A DNA stretch of 64,000 nucleotides from Nepenthes gracilis (GCA_033239525.1 BSYO01000023.1:10854385-10918384), one strand, 5' to 3'; shown: positions 12,701-23,621, numbered from the stretch's first letter. Program-made: numbers and translations. Notes: generated from the letters alone by a model not told the origin.

Positions 12701-15700
12701 TAAAATAAACTACGCTCTTAGACTGTGGTATTTTGATGTATTATAAACATTATTTTTGCAATCAAATTTTGTTAACTTTACAATATAAACAAAACAAAAT
12801 TAAATTTTTTTTCCTGCTAGTGAGGTTGGACGCATTGATGGTTTGCCTACATTTAGCTTTGTCGTAGGCCTCTTCTTCAAACTTTATGCATATGAAGTAC
12901 ATACAATTCAATTGAAAAATTTGAATGTTGGTGCATCAGAATTGCAGAAAATGTACTGGAGATAACTTTCTGAAGCTAAGAACATTCAGTTATTGCTTTC
13001 AGAAAGGCTGAAATCCTCCAAGTCTAAGATTCCCTCAATTCACTTATTATAACTGAAAATTTTGGTGCATTAAGTCCAAATTATGAGAGTTCAAGTTACT
13101 GTGTAAATTAGTTTTAATTATGAGAGAGTAGTCCAACAAAAAAGAATGATCCTATGATTGTCAAATAGTCTTAAGGTAAGGAGACTTCATGAGGAAGACT
13201 CTGGGAAAGAGCTATTCCTAGTTCTGGATAGATTTCAAGTTGAATGAAATTCCTTGACAAATAAACGGTGATTTGAATTGTTCACATGTTCCACTCCTGT
13301 AAATCTTTGTTTTTAAGAAGAATAATCAACTTGGCAAATATTATTTGGTTTATAAAAAGTAATATTGGATAGAATTAATGACATTCAACAGAATTTTGTT
13401 CTTTCTTCCTTATGTTTAACTATTCTTTCCTGCATTGTTCAATAGTTAGAATTAGAAAGCATAGTGAGTTCAATTCTTCCATGTTTAAGCAATAGCATTC
13501 CATGGAGCTAGTAAAGAATTTGTGTAGTTTCCTGAACTACACAGATTTTTATATGTATAATACGGTTGAAGTATCACATTGTATCATCAAAAGGGGACAT
13601 GGCCCCTATTATTGGCATTTCAGGCCAATTAAAGTGACCCTATGTTTTTTTTCTTATTTTCAGTGATTGGCTTTTCGTATATGCATTCTTTTCCCATGCT
13701 GAGCATTTTTCTCTTGCATATCCTCTCCCTAGAGAAATATCGAAAAAAGGAAAATTGTTGCGAATGAGTAAAAAAACAGATAAATGCAAAGGCCTCTCCC
13801 TCCAAAGGGGTTGTTTCTGGTCTTATCAGAATATAACAGGGAAGGGGTAGATGAGGTTCAAACCCCCACCAACTCTTCAGAGAGTATGATACTTCCTATT
13901 TACTTTTATGGATTTGATGAAAATATCGGTATTGGTTACAACCTTATTAGTATTATCCGTAGCAGATGATATGCATCGGTACCATATGCAATTTTTTCTG
14001 GTGAACTGGAACTTGTAGGCTAATACCATCTGATATATCTGAAAATATAGGGTGTATCCACTTATATTTTTTAATATTGGTCAATATTTGTTTTTTAATA
14101 TCTGCTAATATGTTGCTGATGCAACATGTTATGAGTTGATCCCAGTGTCAGGGCAGGGGGCCAATCCCGATATCCCATTCCATGCTTCTATGTCATCTTT
14201 AAGCAAGCAGCACAACATAATGCCATAATCTGATACGAATTGGTGGTATTTGTTAACAGGGGAACTGCCTGTTTGTTTTTTCCCCTCTGACTTAACATCT
14301 CTCTATTGTGTCAACAAATTGTAACACGTAATGTTGCCTTTTTATTATTCTTCTTTTTCATTATCCCAAAGCTCCTTGTCTGATATTTTTTTGCTGTGTT
14401 GACAGTTCTGGTAATGATTTTAGAGATCATAAAAAGACACTTAGGGACTCATATGCAATTCAGGAGCTAACTGTTTCATAATTCCTGAAGCTTATTTTAG
14501 CAGTTCATTTCTTTCATAAATAACTGCAGTCTCTATATTATTATGGACCTCTTAGCTCCAGTCATTAAACCAGAAGGGTGATGTGAACAAAAATTGATGT
14601 ACTGCTGACTAAGCATAGATGCAAATCGATCGATATATATTTGCATTGAAGCCATTGATGCTAATATTTTCCAATATTATGATAATATCATGATATATTT
14701 TCATATTTGCGAGATATCAGCCGATATAGCCCCATCAGCATACAATTTTCAGAATTTTTTTTATTTTGATATATCTTATATTAATACGTATTATCTAATA
14801 TATTCGATATCGATTTGGCTGCAATTGATACCGATATTGATAATGATATTTTCGTTCATGTTCAACCTAAGCCATTCTCACCTTTCAAGCTAGTCCCTGT
14901 TCAAGCGATCATGGATCGGGCAAATATTTAAGGAAGGACCTATTCCTGATCTCTCACAGAAATCATGTTTGGAGGAGTTGAGCTTGATCGAGTGTGTTAT
15001 ATTTTGTTTGATTACTAAAGACTGAATGGACACAAAGTAGTCTTCTGTCTGGTGTATCCCTGTGGATAATGATCATTAGTTTGGGGTGTCTGATGGTTAA
15101 GTTTATGGGTTGCTAGGATGGAAATATTTGCCGATATGTAAAATATTGATGTTGGCTCTCGGATATCAATATTTTGCAATGCTGCAAAAAATCGCTATTT
15201 CTGCTATATCAATGACATATAGTGATATGTTGGCCAATACACCTAATTTTTTCAACATATTGATAGATTTGTTGGCCATATTTGCCCTAGGTCCTGATTT
15301 GTAAAACCAATTTGTTCCGAGACTGATATGTATTATTTGATATAACCGCCAGCATGAATGAAAATATCGATATTAGTATTGATTGTGATTATTCCAGTAT
15401 CAGATATATTAAAATAATTTTTTTTAAAATTATAAATTGATAGGAAAATATATTGTCAATTTGGCAATTTATCGTAATATTATTGTGGTATTAGGAAATA
15501 TCGATACAAGGAGGTTTTAATACCGATATATATGAGCTAATAATTTAAATGTTGGCTAATATTATAGTCAATGGTTTTGAAGATGCCAATATCGATGCTT
15601 CATCCATGATTGCTAGCTTGCTGTATTTGTCAAAAGTGCCACTATGGGTATCAAGGGGTAATCCAGTTGATGTCAACGTGGTCCTTCCATGGCTATTTTT

Positions 15701-17986
15701 CCAACCACAAAATGATTGTACCTCTCAGGCTGAAAGTAATAAACTATAGAATGAACCTAGACCTTTGCTAGCTATTTCAACTATAATAATAGGCTGTCAT
15801 AAAATTCAGACAAATAAATAATAGATCACCGAATCTTTAGCCAGCCAACAATTTCCAAATGAAGTGTAAAAGAATTATAAGTAGGAACTGTCACGACCCG
15901 AATTGCATACAAATCAAATAAAATCATAATTAAGACCTTCAAATTAATTGCAATTACCCCAAAATCAACACTCGGATGTTACAAACCTTTTTGAATATCC
16001 ATCCCAAGACTCCATGGCTCAAATTTGTCCATTCAAGCACCTACTTGTACATTCTCAATCATCAATACTATTCAACTAATAAAATGAAGAAAGGAAGAAA
16101 CTGGTTCTTTACTCTAGAGTACTAATAAAAAGAAGAAAGGAAGAAACTGCTTCTTTACTCTAGAAGCTGAAGCTGAGCTTAAGTTTTCTGTCGTAAGTAA
16201 CTTTTTATTTTCTCAAAACTCAAATTAGCATCTATCAAAGTGTTTATCTCCTGTTTGGAACTTCATCCATTTAGGCATGAGAAATGCTTGAAGGACAGCT
16301 TTAGAACACACTCGGGTAGCACAACACCCCTCCATCAATCTACGTTTTTTGGTTTATTATTGTGGATGAATGGATGGATGTATATAGTCATTTGAGATAT
16401 CTCGAGGTCAGTGGTTTATAAAGGTTGTTTATGGAGCTGAAGCTGTAAACTCAAGCAATATTGGAGAAGTTTTTATATTATGTATCAATTATGCACAAGT
16501 TGTTTTCAAGTAGAACTTCTTCTACAAAAGCTCCAATGCTCATTTGCTGTTTGATTTTCTTTTCTTCCATATGTTTAATCTGTTCAGAGGAATTCTTGTC
16601 TCAATTTATTAAGCTTCTTATTATATCCGAAGCTTCTAATGGTAAATCACTGATTATGTGGCTTCATATGTTGATCATATTACTAACCTTCTTTACATCA
16701 TGAAATTGTGCAAATGAGTTATAATGTCGAACTTCTTTCATTTTGGTTTTATTGTAAATATGGATGAAAATACAACATTGGTATTAGTTATAATCATATG
16801 TGCATCGGCCATATTGAGTGATATATATCAGTATTAGACATATTAGATGAATTTTTTTACCAACCGGAACCTGAGGAGCAAATATAATACATATTGTGAT
16901 TTTGTCACATGATTCGCAAATATTCATATCGAGAGACCCGATACCGATATATATATCCACCATTTCAACTCGCCAGTTGGCATGCCCTTGTTATCTGGAA
17001 TGGATACTGTACGTCACATCTCATCAAACTAGACAGTCTCACTACCTTTATTGATTGATTGATTTATTTATTTATTCATCTATTTTATATTTTCTTCAAT
17101 TTCTTGTCCAAGCAGGTTTTATGCCGCTGAAGTTCTCCTGGCACTTGAGTATCTTCACATGCTCGGAGTTATCTACAGAGACTTAAAACCCGAAAATGTA
17201 TTAGTACGTGATGATGGCCATATAATGCTCTCAGATTTTGACCTTTCCTTACGATGCACGGTTTCACCCACCCTAATCAAAATGTCCTCAGATTCTGGCC
17301 CTTCTAATGCATTCTGCGTGCAGCCAGCCTGCATTGAACCCACATCGGTCTGCATCCAACCTGCGTGTTTCATCCCGGGAATCTTTCCAAAAAAGAGCAA
17401 GAAAAAGATATGGCAGCCTAGAGCTGAACCAGGGTCACCATCTGGCCCGCTACCCGAGCTTGTCGCCGAGCCAACTCAAGCTAGATCCATGTCTTTCGTG
17501 GGCACCCATGAGTATCTAGCCCCCGAAATCATCAAAGGAGAAGGCCATGGCAGTGCAGTAGATTGGTGGACCTTCGGCATTTTCCTACACGAGCTTCTGT
17601 ATGGAAAAACCCCATTTAAAGGCTCTGGCAACCGAGCCACTCTTTTCAATGTTGTAGGTCAGCAGCTCAAGTTTCCCGATTCTCCAGCGACGAGCTATGC
17701 GAGCCGGGATTTGATCTGTGGTTTGCTGATGAAGGAGCCGCAGCATCGGCTCGGGGTGAAGAGAGGAGCTACTGAGATAAAGCAGCATCCCTTCTTTGAA
17801 GGTGTTAACTGGGCTCTGATTCGGTGCAGTACGCCGCCTGAGGTGCCGAGACCCTTTGAGATGGATCTGCCCGGTAAGTTAGGGGTGGTCGAGGCAACGG
17901 TAGCAGCCGTTGGCAGCGGCAGTAAAAGAATGGTAGGTACGGATGTGAAATCCGGGGGTAAATATCTGGACTTTGAATTCTTTTAG
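9706..17986 (+). CDS. AGC-VIIIa serine/threonine protein kinase, D6PK/PVPK-1-like (two exons)
   Basis: Joining exon 9706-10952 to exon 17116-17986 gives about 705 residues. Residues 1 to about 300 are Ser-rich and look disordered, longer than in the classic D6PK proteins. The kinase domain follows: glycine loop [11 protein letters not shown] (about 318-328), catalytic Lys in FAMKVMDK (about 342), YRDLKPEN (about 436) and DFD in place of DFG (about 456). An insertion of about 80 residues follows, with the Cys-rich CVQPACIEP stretch before [15 protein letters not shown] and this insertion define plant AGC-VIII kinases. The C-terminus ends YLDFEFF, a hydrophobic motif of the type bound by PDK1. 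The group's known members act at the plasma membrane, phosphorylating PIN auxin carriers (D6PK) or working in pollen tubes (AGC1.5/1.7). The start has good context (acATGG). All catalytic residues are present, so it is probably functional. The exact orthologue is not assigned. Confidence 0.93.
15889..15983 (-). repeat. LTR-end fragment (tgtcacgacccgaatt type)
   Basis: It begins tgtcacgacccgaatt and has the same layout as the first 110 bases of the LTR at 42006 (tgtcacgaacccgaacc, then aattaattataatt, then caaaattcgggtgtgacaaacc). The matching end here is ctcggatgttacaaacc. It is a diverged relative of that LTR terminus sitting in the intron. Confidence 0.45.
16076..16167. repeat. 46-bp tandem duplication
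   Basis: Two adjacent copies of ctaataaaatgaagaaagg.. through ..tctttactctag differ at only a few bases. It is intronic, recent-looking and of no known function. Confidence 0.8.
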
Positions 17987-18924
17987 ATCTAAAAATGGCA
18001 GAAGATCGTTATTGTGTTGTGTGTTAGGTCAGCATCATTTACTTAGTCTTGTATGAGTTTGCAGCTTACGCGGCGGTTCTCTACTTAAAGTGTAGTAGTG
18101 GTACTTAGTTATCAAAGACAAGAAAATGACTCCGATTGAGTTATAAAAATAGTCTCTAATGATCTGTATCCTCTAAATTTCAAGAAAAATAGATGAGAAA
18201 ATCTGTATTTATATGGATGGTTGCCGTCTTCTTGAATGGATTTGGTCGTGGATGAAGGAACCGAGACATGTTTGCAAACAAGTCATACTTGCTAGGGTGA
18301 AAGAAGAACTGCTATGGCGTGTTCGAGAGTTTTGATGGTCAATTTGCTTCCTATGTAAGGGCTCGATGTTCACAGGCAAAGGTCAGCGATAAATTCATCC
18401 ATGATCGATTTTCTCCATCTTTGTTTGAATCTTGATGACTCAGATAACAACATGATAATCGATCCACCTGCAAGGAGAATTGAACACAATATACCATTCA
18501 AATCAAACAATTGCCTCTTCTTCCTTCTTATGTATCTCTATGTTGTGCTTGCTCTCAACACTGAAATGAACTAATAAGAAAAATCATGCAAAACTGTACA
18601 AATTATCATTCATAAGTAAATCTCCTCGATCTCTGTCTTATTTCATTTCTTCATTCTTCCTTCTTCATGCTTGCTATCGCATATGAAATGAAACTCTCAA
18701 GAAAAAACTCAGCAAAACTCTACTGGAAGTGCAACTTGTTGCTGGGGCATTTTGGTAATCTTTCACTCAAACACCTATCTCATGTTGGTCTATGAGAGCG
18801 GGGTGCTGCGACGCTGGCCATATAGAGTATATATGATGTTACATTGTAGCCGTTTGATGAAATTTTAACGCTCATTGTTTTTTTGTTAATAAAAAACAAA
18901 ATGAAATGTTTTTTTTTTTTAAAT
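17987..18924 (+). other. 3' flank of the kinase gene and intergenic DNA
   Basis: The 3' untranslated region should lie in the first few hundred bases, but no canonical AATAAA was found close to the stop. The rest holds no recognisable gene. Confidence 0.45.
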
Positions 18925-18929
18925 AAAAG

Positions 18930-19314
18930 TGTGGAGTCCCACATCGGATGGAGAGAAGCAGCGTCTTTATAGCGTGAACACCTTTCCTCAGAGGCGTTTT
19001 GGGGGCCGTGGCTGCTCGGGAACAAAACAGTGATGCGGTAAGGCGGCGGACAATATCTCTAAGTGGGTGTTTGGGGACGTTACAAGTGGTGTCGGAGATA
19101 GGGCAGGTCGGTGTGTGCAATGGGGCTGGGTCTTTTGAGAGGGTGGGCTGGAGTCTCACGTTGGATGGAGAGGGAAACAAAGCGTGCTTTATAAGTCGTG
19201 GAGACCATTTTCTTGTAAACGTGTTTTGGGACCCGTGGGCCTGCCAGGAACAAAGCTGTGCGGGTTGTTTTCAAAGCGGGCCAATATCTATGGCGGATAT
19301 CTGAAAACGTTACA
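18930..19314 (+). mobile_element. TRIM (miniature LTR retrotransposon)
   Basis: Two direct repeats (18930-19084 and about 19147-19314) start with TGTGGAGTCCCACATCGG-type sequence and end CGTTACA. Between them are a primer-binding-like TGGTGTCGGAGA (19087-19098), a decayed form of the tRNA-iMet site TGGTATCAGAGC, and a purine-rich tract gagagggtggg. Each repeat has a TTTATA-like box. The target duplication AAAAG is exact (18925-18929 and 19315-19319). It carries no coding capacity, as expected for TRIMs. Confidence 0.85.
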
Positions 19315-19440
19315 AAAAGGGTTAACGATAAGCATTTGATCTCCATCCGATGGATATGATATTGTGTCATACGAGCACTGTATGGGCGCGAATCGCAGCG
19401 CCGCTTGCACCGTTGGTCTATTCTACTATTCTACCAATTT
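19315..19440. other. Short spacer between TRIM and SBE-carrying element
   Basis: No feature is seen apart from the two target duplications that bound it. Confidence 0.5.
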
Positions 19441-19855
19441 TGTTACGGGCCAAATGTGGGACTACCCCTAGCTAAATATCTTATAGGAATTATACGTATT
19501 AATTAAATATATAATTAGTTTGTTATTAGGTAATTAGATAAATTATGTAATTAGGTAATTAGATAATTAGGCCATGTTCTGTTTAGTGTTTTCCAACTAA
19601 TTCAGTTGGATTCTTCCTATTTTAAGGATTGGCTACGGTGAATGCAAAGGAAGAAAATATTTTCCCATTTTCCACTTACCCTCTCTCTTCCTCCCTGTCT
19701 GGTCACTCTGCCCTTCGTTCTCCCCTTCCCTTTTCCCTTCCTTCTTCTCTCTCTTTCTCTTTAACCCTCTGTTTCCTCTGTCAGAGCTCCCCTCTCCCTT
19801 CACCCTCACTGTCCTCGACTCCAGGTTATCAGTTGTCGCCGTGAAGCACGTATTA
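19441..19855 (+). repeat. 5' LTR of the SBE-carrying element
   Basis: It carries a 25-bp AT-rich insertion (aattatgtaattagg type, about 19532-19556) that its partner lacks. Apart from that and scattered substitutions, it matches 23227-23616. It contains a long CT-rich stretch (19670-19830). Confidence 0.88.
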
Positions 19856-19959
19856 TTTGGTGCTTTCATTGAGAGCATGACAGAGGTCTTATCGGTGCTT
19901 CTGATCCTCTGGAGGATCCCATCGTAGGGTTTTCGAAGTCGGAGAAGGAGGTCGTCGTG

Positions 19960-20486
19960 AATGGCCAACCACACACAGCGGCCATCACTGCTCACGCTTC
20001 GATTCATGCACAAATCCGACAAACCCTCACTAAAATACGTCAAACTTTGGCCCGAATTGAACGACAACACAACGCACAACATCCCTTGCCTTTTGAACAC
20101 TCCCCACCTCTTCCAGTCTCCTCTTCGATTACAGCCCCGTTCTCTCACCTTCGTTCGCCTGTCACAGAAATCCTGTATTTCTTCGGCCAGAACGTTATCA
20201 GCTGGCTCTTTCATATCGAGCAATTCTTCTGGAAACATTGAACTCCACCGGAACAGAAATTAGTCATCGCCGCCATCTACCTGTTCGGCGATGCTCTCCA
20301 GTGGTATACGTGGATGTGTGCAACACGGCAAATCTCCACCTGGAAATTTTTCTCCAGGGATCTTGAACAGAAATTTGGGCCTCCCTCGTCCTTGACTCAC
20401 AAAACCCCTCTGTCCCATCTTCGCCAGACTTCAAGAGCTTCTACTTACATGGCTAATGTCGCACCCCTCTCAATTCAAACTTCAGG
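19960..20486 (+). pseudogene. Gypsy gag remnant
   Basis: Around 20165-20470 the plus strand encodes a Retrotrans_gag-like core: NVISWLFHIEQFF, then after one stop TPPEQKLVIAA, GDALQWYTWM, FGPPSS and LRQTSRASTY. This is the capsid-forming part of Ty3/Gypsy Gag. It breaks off near 20486, where captured host sequence begins. The stop and a frame change upstream make it non-functional. Confidence 0.78.
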
Positions 20487-20679
20487 GTAGATCGTTGCTT
20501 AGAAGATTCCATACGTGCCGACTCTCGATCGGGCGATGATGGCGTCTGCGACGGTATGGGTCCCAGCGATTGAGAGTGATGGTTCTTCATCCTCTCCCGG
20601 TCAATCAGAAACTTCGGATGAGGTTTTACGAAAAGCTCAGCTTGATCTCAACCGCAAAGACTCAGGGCTTACTTGCATG

Positions 20680-21012
20680 GGATGGGCTCCTTGAGCAAAG
20701 CTAGCAGCATCAGTTGGAGGCTTCAACAACAGGAATCCTAATGCTAAGGTGCTGACGAGGGACGAGTTTGGGGTTTGGAAGGCCTTATTGCCAAACAAAA
20801 CGGCCGGTTCAGCACCGACACCCAATGATTCCGTTGATGAGGCAAAGGTATTCAGTCATCCTCAACCAAAGAGACCGAAGTCTCAAAGGATTCTTGCACC
20901 CCACATTGGCATGAGTAATCTGATGCTTTTTGTTAACACCTATGACAACTTCAAAGATGATGTGCTTCCCCGCATTAAGGGCCTGGACTATAATGCTATT
21001 CGGGCTCCTTGA
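20680..21012 (+). pseudogene. Captured fragment of starch branching enzyme, class II
   Basis: One frame, broken by one stop at 20692, reads MGWAP-stop-AKLAASVGGFNN, TRDEFGVWKALLPN, KVFSHPQPKRPKSQRI and HIGMS....VNTYDNFKDDVLPRIKGL. These match class II starch branching enzyme (1,4-alpha-glucan branching enzyme, GH13), from the CBM48 module to the start of the catalytic barrel. A piece of the CBM48 region is missing between LLPN.. and KVFSHP. No intron interrupts it, so the source was probably spliced mRNA. Class II is inferred from remembered family sequence (HPQPKRPKS in place of the class I PRPPKP). Confidence 0.75.
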
Positions 21013-21164
21013 TACCCGATTATGTTGAAGCAAAAGGCGACGTGAGGTGATATCTTGACCTAAAAAGTTGGTTGAAAATAAAGTAATTCATTCACAACCA
21101 GGAGTTTTAATATCTCGACCTCGGTACATTTGAATCAAGACAATCCATCTATGACAGATTTTTG

Positions 21165-22016
21165 AGGAAGGTATTCGGAACATTGGTATCCTAAATGCGG
21201 ATTCAGGCTTAGCACCTTACAATGATCATTTCGGATATAGCATGAAGAGAAATGTAGAGCGAAATTTCTAATGGAAAATATGAAGCGGAGTCTCCTCGAG
21301 TTTGCACCGGGATATACGAAATTTGGACTCAATAGAGAAGAAGGCGTCATTGTGTGGGGCCCATGCCCATCTTTGCAAGAAGCACAACTTATTGGGGACT
21401 TCAATGGATGGAATGGTCCCACCTATAGGATGGAAACGAACCAATTTGGTGTTTGGCGTATCAAAATTTGATTCGTGGGGATCTGCAATTTTGAACAACT
21501 CAAGACTCACATTTCACTTCGGTATAGCAATGGAGTTTGGGTTGATCGAGTCCCCTGCATGCATCAAATATACCTTGTGGATCCTGCAGTTGCTTTGCAC
21601 CATATGATGGTGTATACCGGGAACCACCACCCACAGAGAGGTACCAATTTAAGCTTCCTCGTCCACCAAAACCAAAGGCCCCTCGCATATATGAGGCGAA
21701 TGTTGAGATGGGTGGTTCAAAACCACGCATAGATTCTTATAGAGAATTTGCTGACTATGTTTTGCCATGTATCAAGGCAAACAACTATAACACAGTATAG
21801 TTAATGACCGTGATGGAGCGTTCCGACTATGCATCATTTGGATATCATGTGACGAACTTTTTTGCTATGAGCAGTAGGTTTGGAACCCCTGAGGACTTCA
21901 AATCTCTAATTGACAAGGCACATAGTTTTGGCCTTCGAGTGTTGATGGATGTTATTCATAGCCATACCGATAACAATATCATAGATGACTTAAATGGCTT
22001 TGATGTTGGGCATCCT
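21165..22016 (+). pseudogene. Captured fragment of starch branching enzyme, class I (N-terminal part)
   Basis: Segments in shifting frames read, in order, [103 protein letters not shown] and LMDVIHSH, ending in LNGFDVG. This is the CBM48 module and first barrel strands of class I starch branching enzyme, which makes alpha-1,6 branches in amylopectin. It is intron-free over about 280 codons, with at least three frameshifts. The conserved His of HSH is kept. The match stops exactly at FDVG, where unrelated sequence follows. Confidence 0.83.
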
Positions 22017-22454
22017 TCCTTCATTAGATTGTGCAGCTGGATGCCAGCTTCATCTTCGTTGAATATTATGTTCAGGGTGATTGCAATATCTATTGAGAAA
22101 GCTGGCAGTCCTCTAAAACTACAATTTGAGTCTAATGATGCCGATAGTAAGACAATCGGTTCTATATCGCCTCTTGAGATGAGTACGATTCTTTGGGCAT
22201 GCTGGATGATGTCAAGGAGTTCAAGAATTTTGAAACTTTTCAAGGAAAAAGAGAATGTGTGTCTTCTGATGTGAATAATTTGGTACTATCAATTTCTTGT
22301 ATCCTGTGTTGAAATTGGTAGTGATTTTGATGTATAGAATTCCAATGTCTTTGGGCTTGGATTTGAACTTAGTCTTTGGAAAGATTGTTATGTGGGTATT
22401 GAGGGGTCTAGAACCTCGCTGATTGCTTCTCACAATTCTTTTGGTTAAGACTCC
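22017..22454 (+). other. Unidentified insert inside the SBE I fragment
   Basis: Sequence between FDVG (22016) and the TLDc fragment. It interrupts the SBE reading and holds a mixed, partly coding-looking stretch (about 22040-22260) that I could not assign to a family on either strand. It may be another captured transcript piece. Confidence 0.4.
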
Positions 22455-22680
22455 GACGGCGGTGGCATGGCACTGTGAAGACATGCGAATCTCATCTTCA
22501 GACTCGTGGAAGGGCCTGGGCAGTTTCTCTTTCCCAAAGAAGTAATTTCAGTGAAGAGATTTTAAGGATAAGCTTTAATTGCAATGTTAATATGGCTGAA
22601 GTGGACCTCCTGTATGGATCTTCCCTCCATGGGAAAGGGCTGCACAGATTTTGGTCACGTATTGAAGGTTACCATGGGCA
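22455..22680 (+). pseudogene. Captured fragment of a TLDc-domain gene
   Basis: The open frame starting at 22475 reads RGRAWAVSLSQRSNFSEEIL and then VDLLYGSSLHGKGLHRFWSR followed by IEGYHG. This is the start of a TLDc domain: the motif L.Y.S..HG..L.R.W..IEGY.G is characteristic, and the domain occurs in oxidation-resistance and V-ATPase-binding proteins. It joins in frame to the next SBE I segment, forming a chimeric 223-residue open frame. Assignment rests on remembered family motifs. Confidence 0.6.
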
Positions 22681-23146
22681 AGCTTCACAGGACTCTCACT
22701 TCCACACTGGAGATCGAGGCTATCATAAGCTATGGGATAGTAGATTGTTCAATTATGCTAATTGGGAAGTCCTTCGGTTTCTTTTATCCAACTTAAGATG
22801 GGGGTTGGAGGAGTTTAGATTTGAGGGATTCCGTTTCATCATCATGGAATCAACACAACATTCATGGGGGCCTACAACAGCTGTTGCTGCAGTTGTTTAT
22901 TTGATGATGGCCCGTTCTCTGATAATCCATAACATTTTACGTGATGCAACCGTCATTGCAGAAGATGTTTCAGGCACGCCGAGGTTTTGTCATTCTGTTT
23001 CTGAAGGGGGCATTGGGTTTGATTACTGTCTAGCAATGACCATCCCCAACCTGTGGATTACTTGCTTGAAGATTGACTTTCCCAGGGAAGGTAACAAGTG
23101 GAGCTACGGCAAATGCAGACGTCAGTGGCACTTGGGAAAATATTGA
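22681..23146 (+). pseudogene. Captured fragment of starch branching enzyme, class I (catalytic part, internally deleted)
   Basis: In frame with the TLDc fragment it reads SQDSHFHTGDRGYHKLWDSR, then LFNYANWEVLRFLLSNLRW, VVYLMMARSL, VIAEDVSG and GGIGFDYCLAM, and finally DFPREGNKWSYGKCRRQW. Two deletions relative to the family are visible: one right after GFRF, removing the catalytic nucleophile Asp and the following strand, and one joining LWITCLK to DFPREGN. The acid/base Glu region (AEDVSG) remains. The product could not be an active branching enzyme. Confidence 0.85.
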
Positions 23147-23226
23147 GTTGCGTTGGATCATGATGCTTTGGAATTTTATTTTTGTGTCCAACCTTGAGGA
23201 CAAGGCTCTTTTGATGGGCGGGGCAA

Positions 23227-23616
23227 TGTTACGGGCCTAATGTGGGACTACCCCTAGCTAAATATATTATAGAAATTATAAGTATTAATTAAATATATAA
23301 TTAGTTTGTTATTAGGTAATTAGATAATTAGGCTATGTTCTGTTTAGTGTTTTCCAACTAATTCAGTTGGATTCTTCCTATTTTAAGGATTGGCTACGGT
23401 GAATGCAAAGGAAGAAAATATTTTCCCATTTTCCACTTACCCTCTCTCTTCCTCCCTGTCCGGTCACTCTGCCCTTCGTTCTTCCCTTCCCTTTTCCCTT
23501 CCTTCTTCTCTCTCTTTCTCTTTAATCCTTTGTTCCCTCTGTCAGAGCTCCTCTCTCCTTTCACCCTCACCGTCCTTGACTTCAGGTTATCGGTTGCCGC
23601 CGAGAAGCTCGTATCA
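23227..23616 (+). repeat. 3' LTR of the SBE-carrying element
   Basis: Direct repeat of 19441-19855, preceded by the polypurine tract and followed by the target duplication AATTT. Confidence 0.88.
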
Positions 23617-23621
23617 AATTT

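Larger units (their letters stand above)
13890..16965. repeat. Dispersed GATATCGGTAT/CCGATATAT-rich repeat patches inside the kinase intron
   Basis: Five patches (about 13910-14110, 14625-14850, 15110-15290, 15355-15545 and 16755-16960) share a degenerate vocabulary of gatatcg, ccgatat, tatcggtattgg and aaatatcgata, in both orientations. They look like diverged copies of one interspersed repeat family. No terminal inverted repeat could be fixed by eye. Confidence 0.5.
10953..17115 (+). other. Single 6.2 kb phase-2 intron of the kinase gene
   Basis: The donor is AG|GTATGG after SEYAA; the acceptor is caagcAG|G before [14 protein letters not shown]. The split Arg codon restores the conserved AARFYAAEV sequence exactly. 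A single intron at this place in the kinase domain is usual for the family. The intron is far longer than usual. It is AT-rich, carries scattered GATATCG/CCGATAT-rich repeat patches, an LTR-end fragment and a 46-bp tandem duplication, and contains no credible gene. Confidence 0.92.
19441..23616 (+). mobile_element. Non-autonomous LTR retrotransposon carrying captured host gene fragments
   Basis: LTRs at 19441-19855 and 23227-23616 start TGTTACGGGCC. The right one ends GTATCA and the left GTATTA. The target duplication AATTT is exact (19436-19440 and 23617-23621). A primer-binding site TTTGGTGCTTTCATTGAG follows the left LTR, and a polypurine tract gggcggggcaa precedes the right one. The inside opens with a Gypsy-type gag remnant and closes with the usual SNLEDKALL..GG end of Gypsy polyproteins. 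Everything between is host-gene sequence (SBE II, SBE I, TLDc), so pol has been replaced. It would need enzymes in trans. The two LTRs are still very similar, so insertion was fairly recent. Confidence 0.9.

Noticed and set aside
13820..13880. tRNA-like B-box (ggttcaaacccc) suggesting a tRNA or SINE
   Set aside because: No matching A-box or cloverleaf at the right distance and no poly-A or target duplication.
18930..19314. Cassandra-type element with 5S rRNA promoter
   Set aside because: The A-box/C-box core of 5S genes was not found; the short LTRs and primer site fit a generic TRIM.
20680..23146. A functional starch branching enzyme gene
   Set aside because: Gag and LTRs enclose it, frames are broken, the nucleophile region is deleted, and unrelated sequence interrupts it.
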